From the NCBI RefSeq assembly GCF_028583425.1, contig NC_072800.1, positions 91,154,501 through 91,218,500 on the forward strand: DNA of 64,000 bases, in the 5' to 3' direction. Source of the stretch: Eublepharis macularius. Lineage: Eukaryota; Chordata; Lepidosauria; Squamata; Eublepharidae. Within the stretch, counting starts at the first letter, position 1. The number at the start of each line of letters is the position of its first letter. The notes beneath the pieces were generated by a model. It saw only the letters and a list, made by a program, of their open reading frames with translations, had not been told where the DNA came from and did no database searches. Shown here piece after piece: positions 63,626 to 64,000 of this stretch. A program made the position numbers and the translations under genes.

Positions 63626-64000
63626 TATACTATACTAGTTTTATGTTCCATATGACTCCCGAGAAGGTAGTAGATACTCTAAATTAAACTGATAATTAAT
63701 ACATGAAGTAAGAATTACATTAAACAAGAGTCAATCTGGTTTACCTGTACTAGATAGGAGACTCATATAAGTCACTCTTAGGGCTGAACTATGCATGATG
63801 GGGAGGGGGGGCAATCCATGTACATTTAAGCACGTCTACACATTCACTTGTGAAGTTAGATAGGTAACATCCTACTATATAAAAGGCAGGCTGTATTGGC
63901 GATGACTCACTTTTTATTCCCACGCAGGTGCACTCCGCGGAGATAAGAAGTGAGTTGTCAACAACACGACTTGGGTCGGGGCCCTGAGGAGGCCACCATT
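63626..64000. other. WNT3A intron 2 at the window edge, nothing recognised
   Basis: No repeat or exon recognised. Confidence 0.35.

Larger units (their letters stand above)
48702..64000 (-). other. WNT3A: WNT3A intron 2, incomplete (runs past the window edge)
   Basis: The exon at 48701 needs an upstream coding exon ending in phase 1. I looked on the minus strand for the expected Wnt exon 2 hallmarks (RRWNC and the preceding PSVAEGIKIGIQECQHQF) and did not find them, so at least 15.3 kb here is intron. The content is mostly repeats plus a repeat-poor block at about 62040-62900. Confidence 0.7.

Overview
The window is vertebrate nuclear DNA, most likely from a squamate reptile (lizard). The evidence is two spliced exons of a Wnt gene set in a dense mixture of reptile-type repeats: CR1, L2-type, L1 and BovB/RTE LINEs, tRNA-headed SINEs including Sauria-type copies, 5S-rRNA-headed SINEs, a Penelope-like element (PLE) and many short hAT-type and palindromic DNA elements. 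The species cannot be fixed from the sequence.

The only host gene recognised is WNT3A on the minus strand. The terminal coding exon lies at 44352-44831 and the preceding 266-bp exon at 48436-48701, each with consensus splice sites and joined in phase 0 across a 3604-bp intron. The exons encoding the first ~105 residues were not found, so everything above 48701 is read as intron 2 (at least 15.3 kb within the window). A repeat-free stretch, 43076-44351, is the probable 3' UTR, with one candidate poly(A) signal at 43154-43159. From 1 to about 42950 I see no host exon, only intergenic DNA about half made of recognisable repeats.

Layout. 1-5.8 kb: L2-type LINE fragments, a 411-bp palindromic element, and an L1 3' end split by a PLE that keeps a broken GIY-YIG endonuclease frame, 324-bp inverted terminal copies and a 12-bp target duplication. 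5.8-16 kb: CR1, BovB, SINEs, palindromic elements and two hAT MITEs in one CR1 copy. 16-26 kb: low-repeat DNA, a CT/CA microsatellite, CR1 and many short MITEs. 26-43 kb: palindromic elements with 3-bp target duplications, a possible solo LTR, BovB, L2-type and CR1 copies, and a three-layer nested insertion at 41440-42782. 43-49 kb: WNT3A 3' UTR and exons. 49-64 kb: intron 2, with two clusters of hammerhead-like repeat units, nested SINEs, L1 and CR1, and a repeat-poor block near 62-62.9 kb holding a perfect DR1 nuclear-receptor motif.

The most unusual signal is a short structured motif, CTGANGA + one base + hairpin + GAAA. It recurs in five otherwise different repeat families. It resembles the hammerhead ribozyme core known from PLEs but carries one extra base before stem II. 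One copy lies in WNT3A intron 3 on the transcribed strand, about 130 nt after the exon 3 splice donor.
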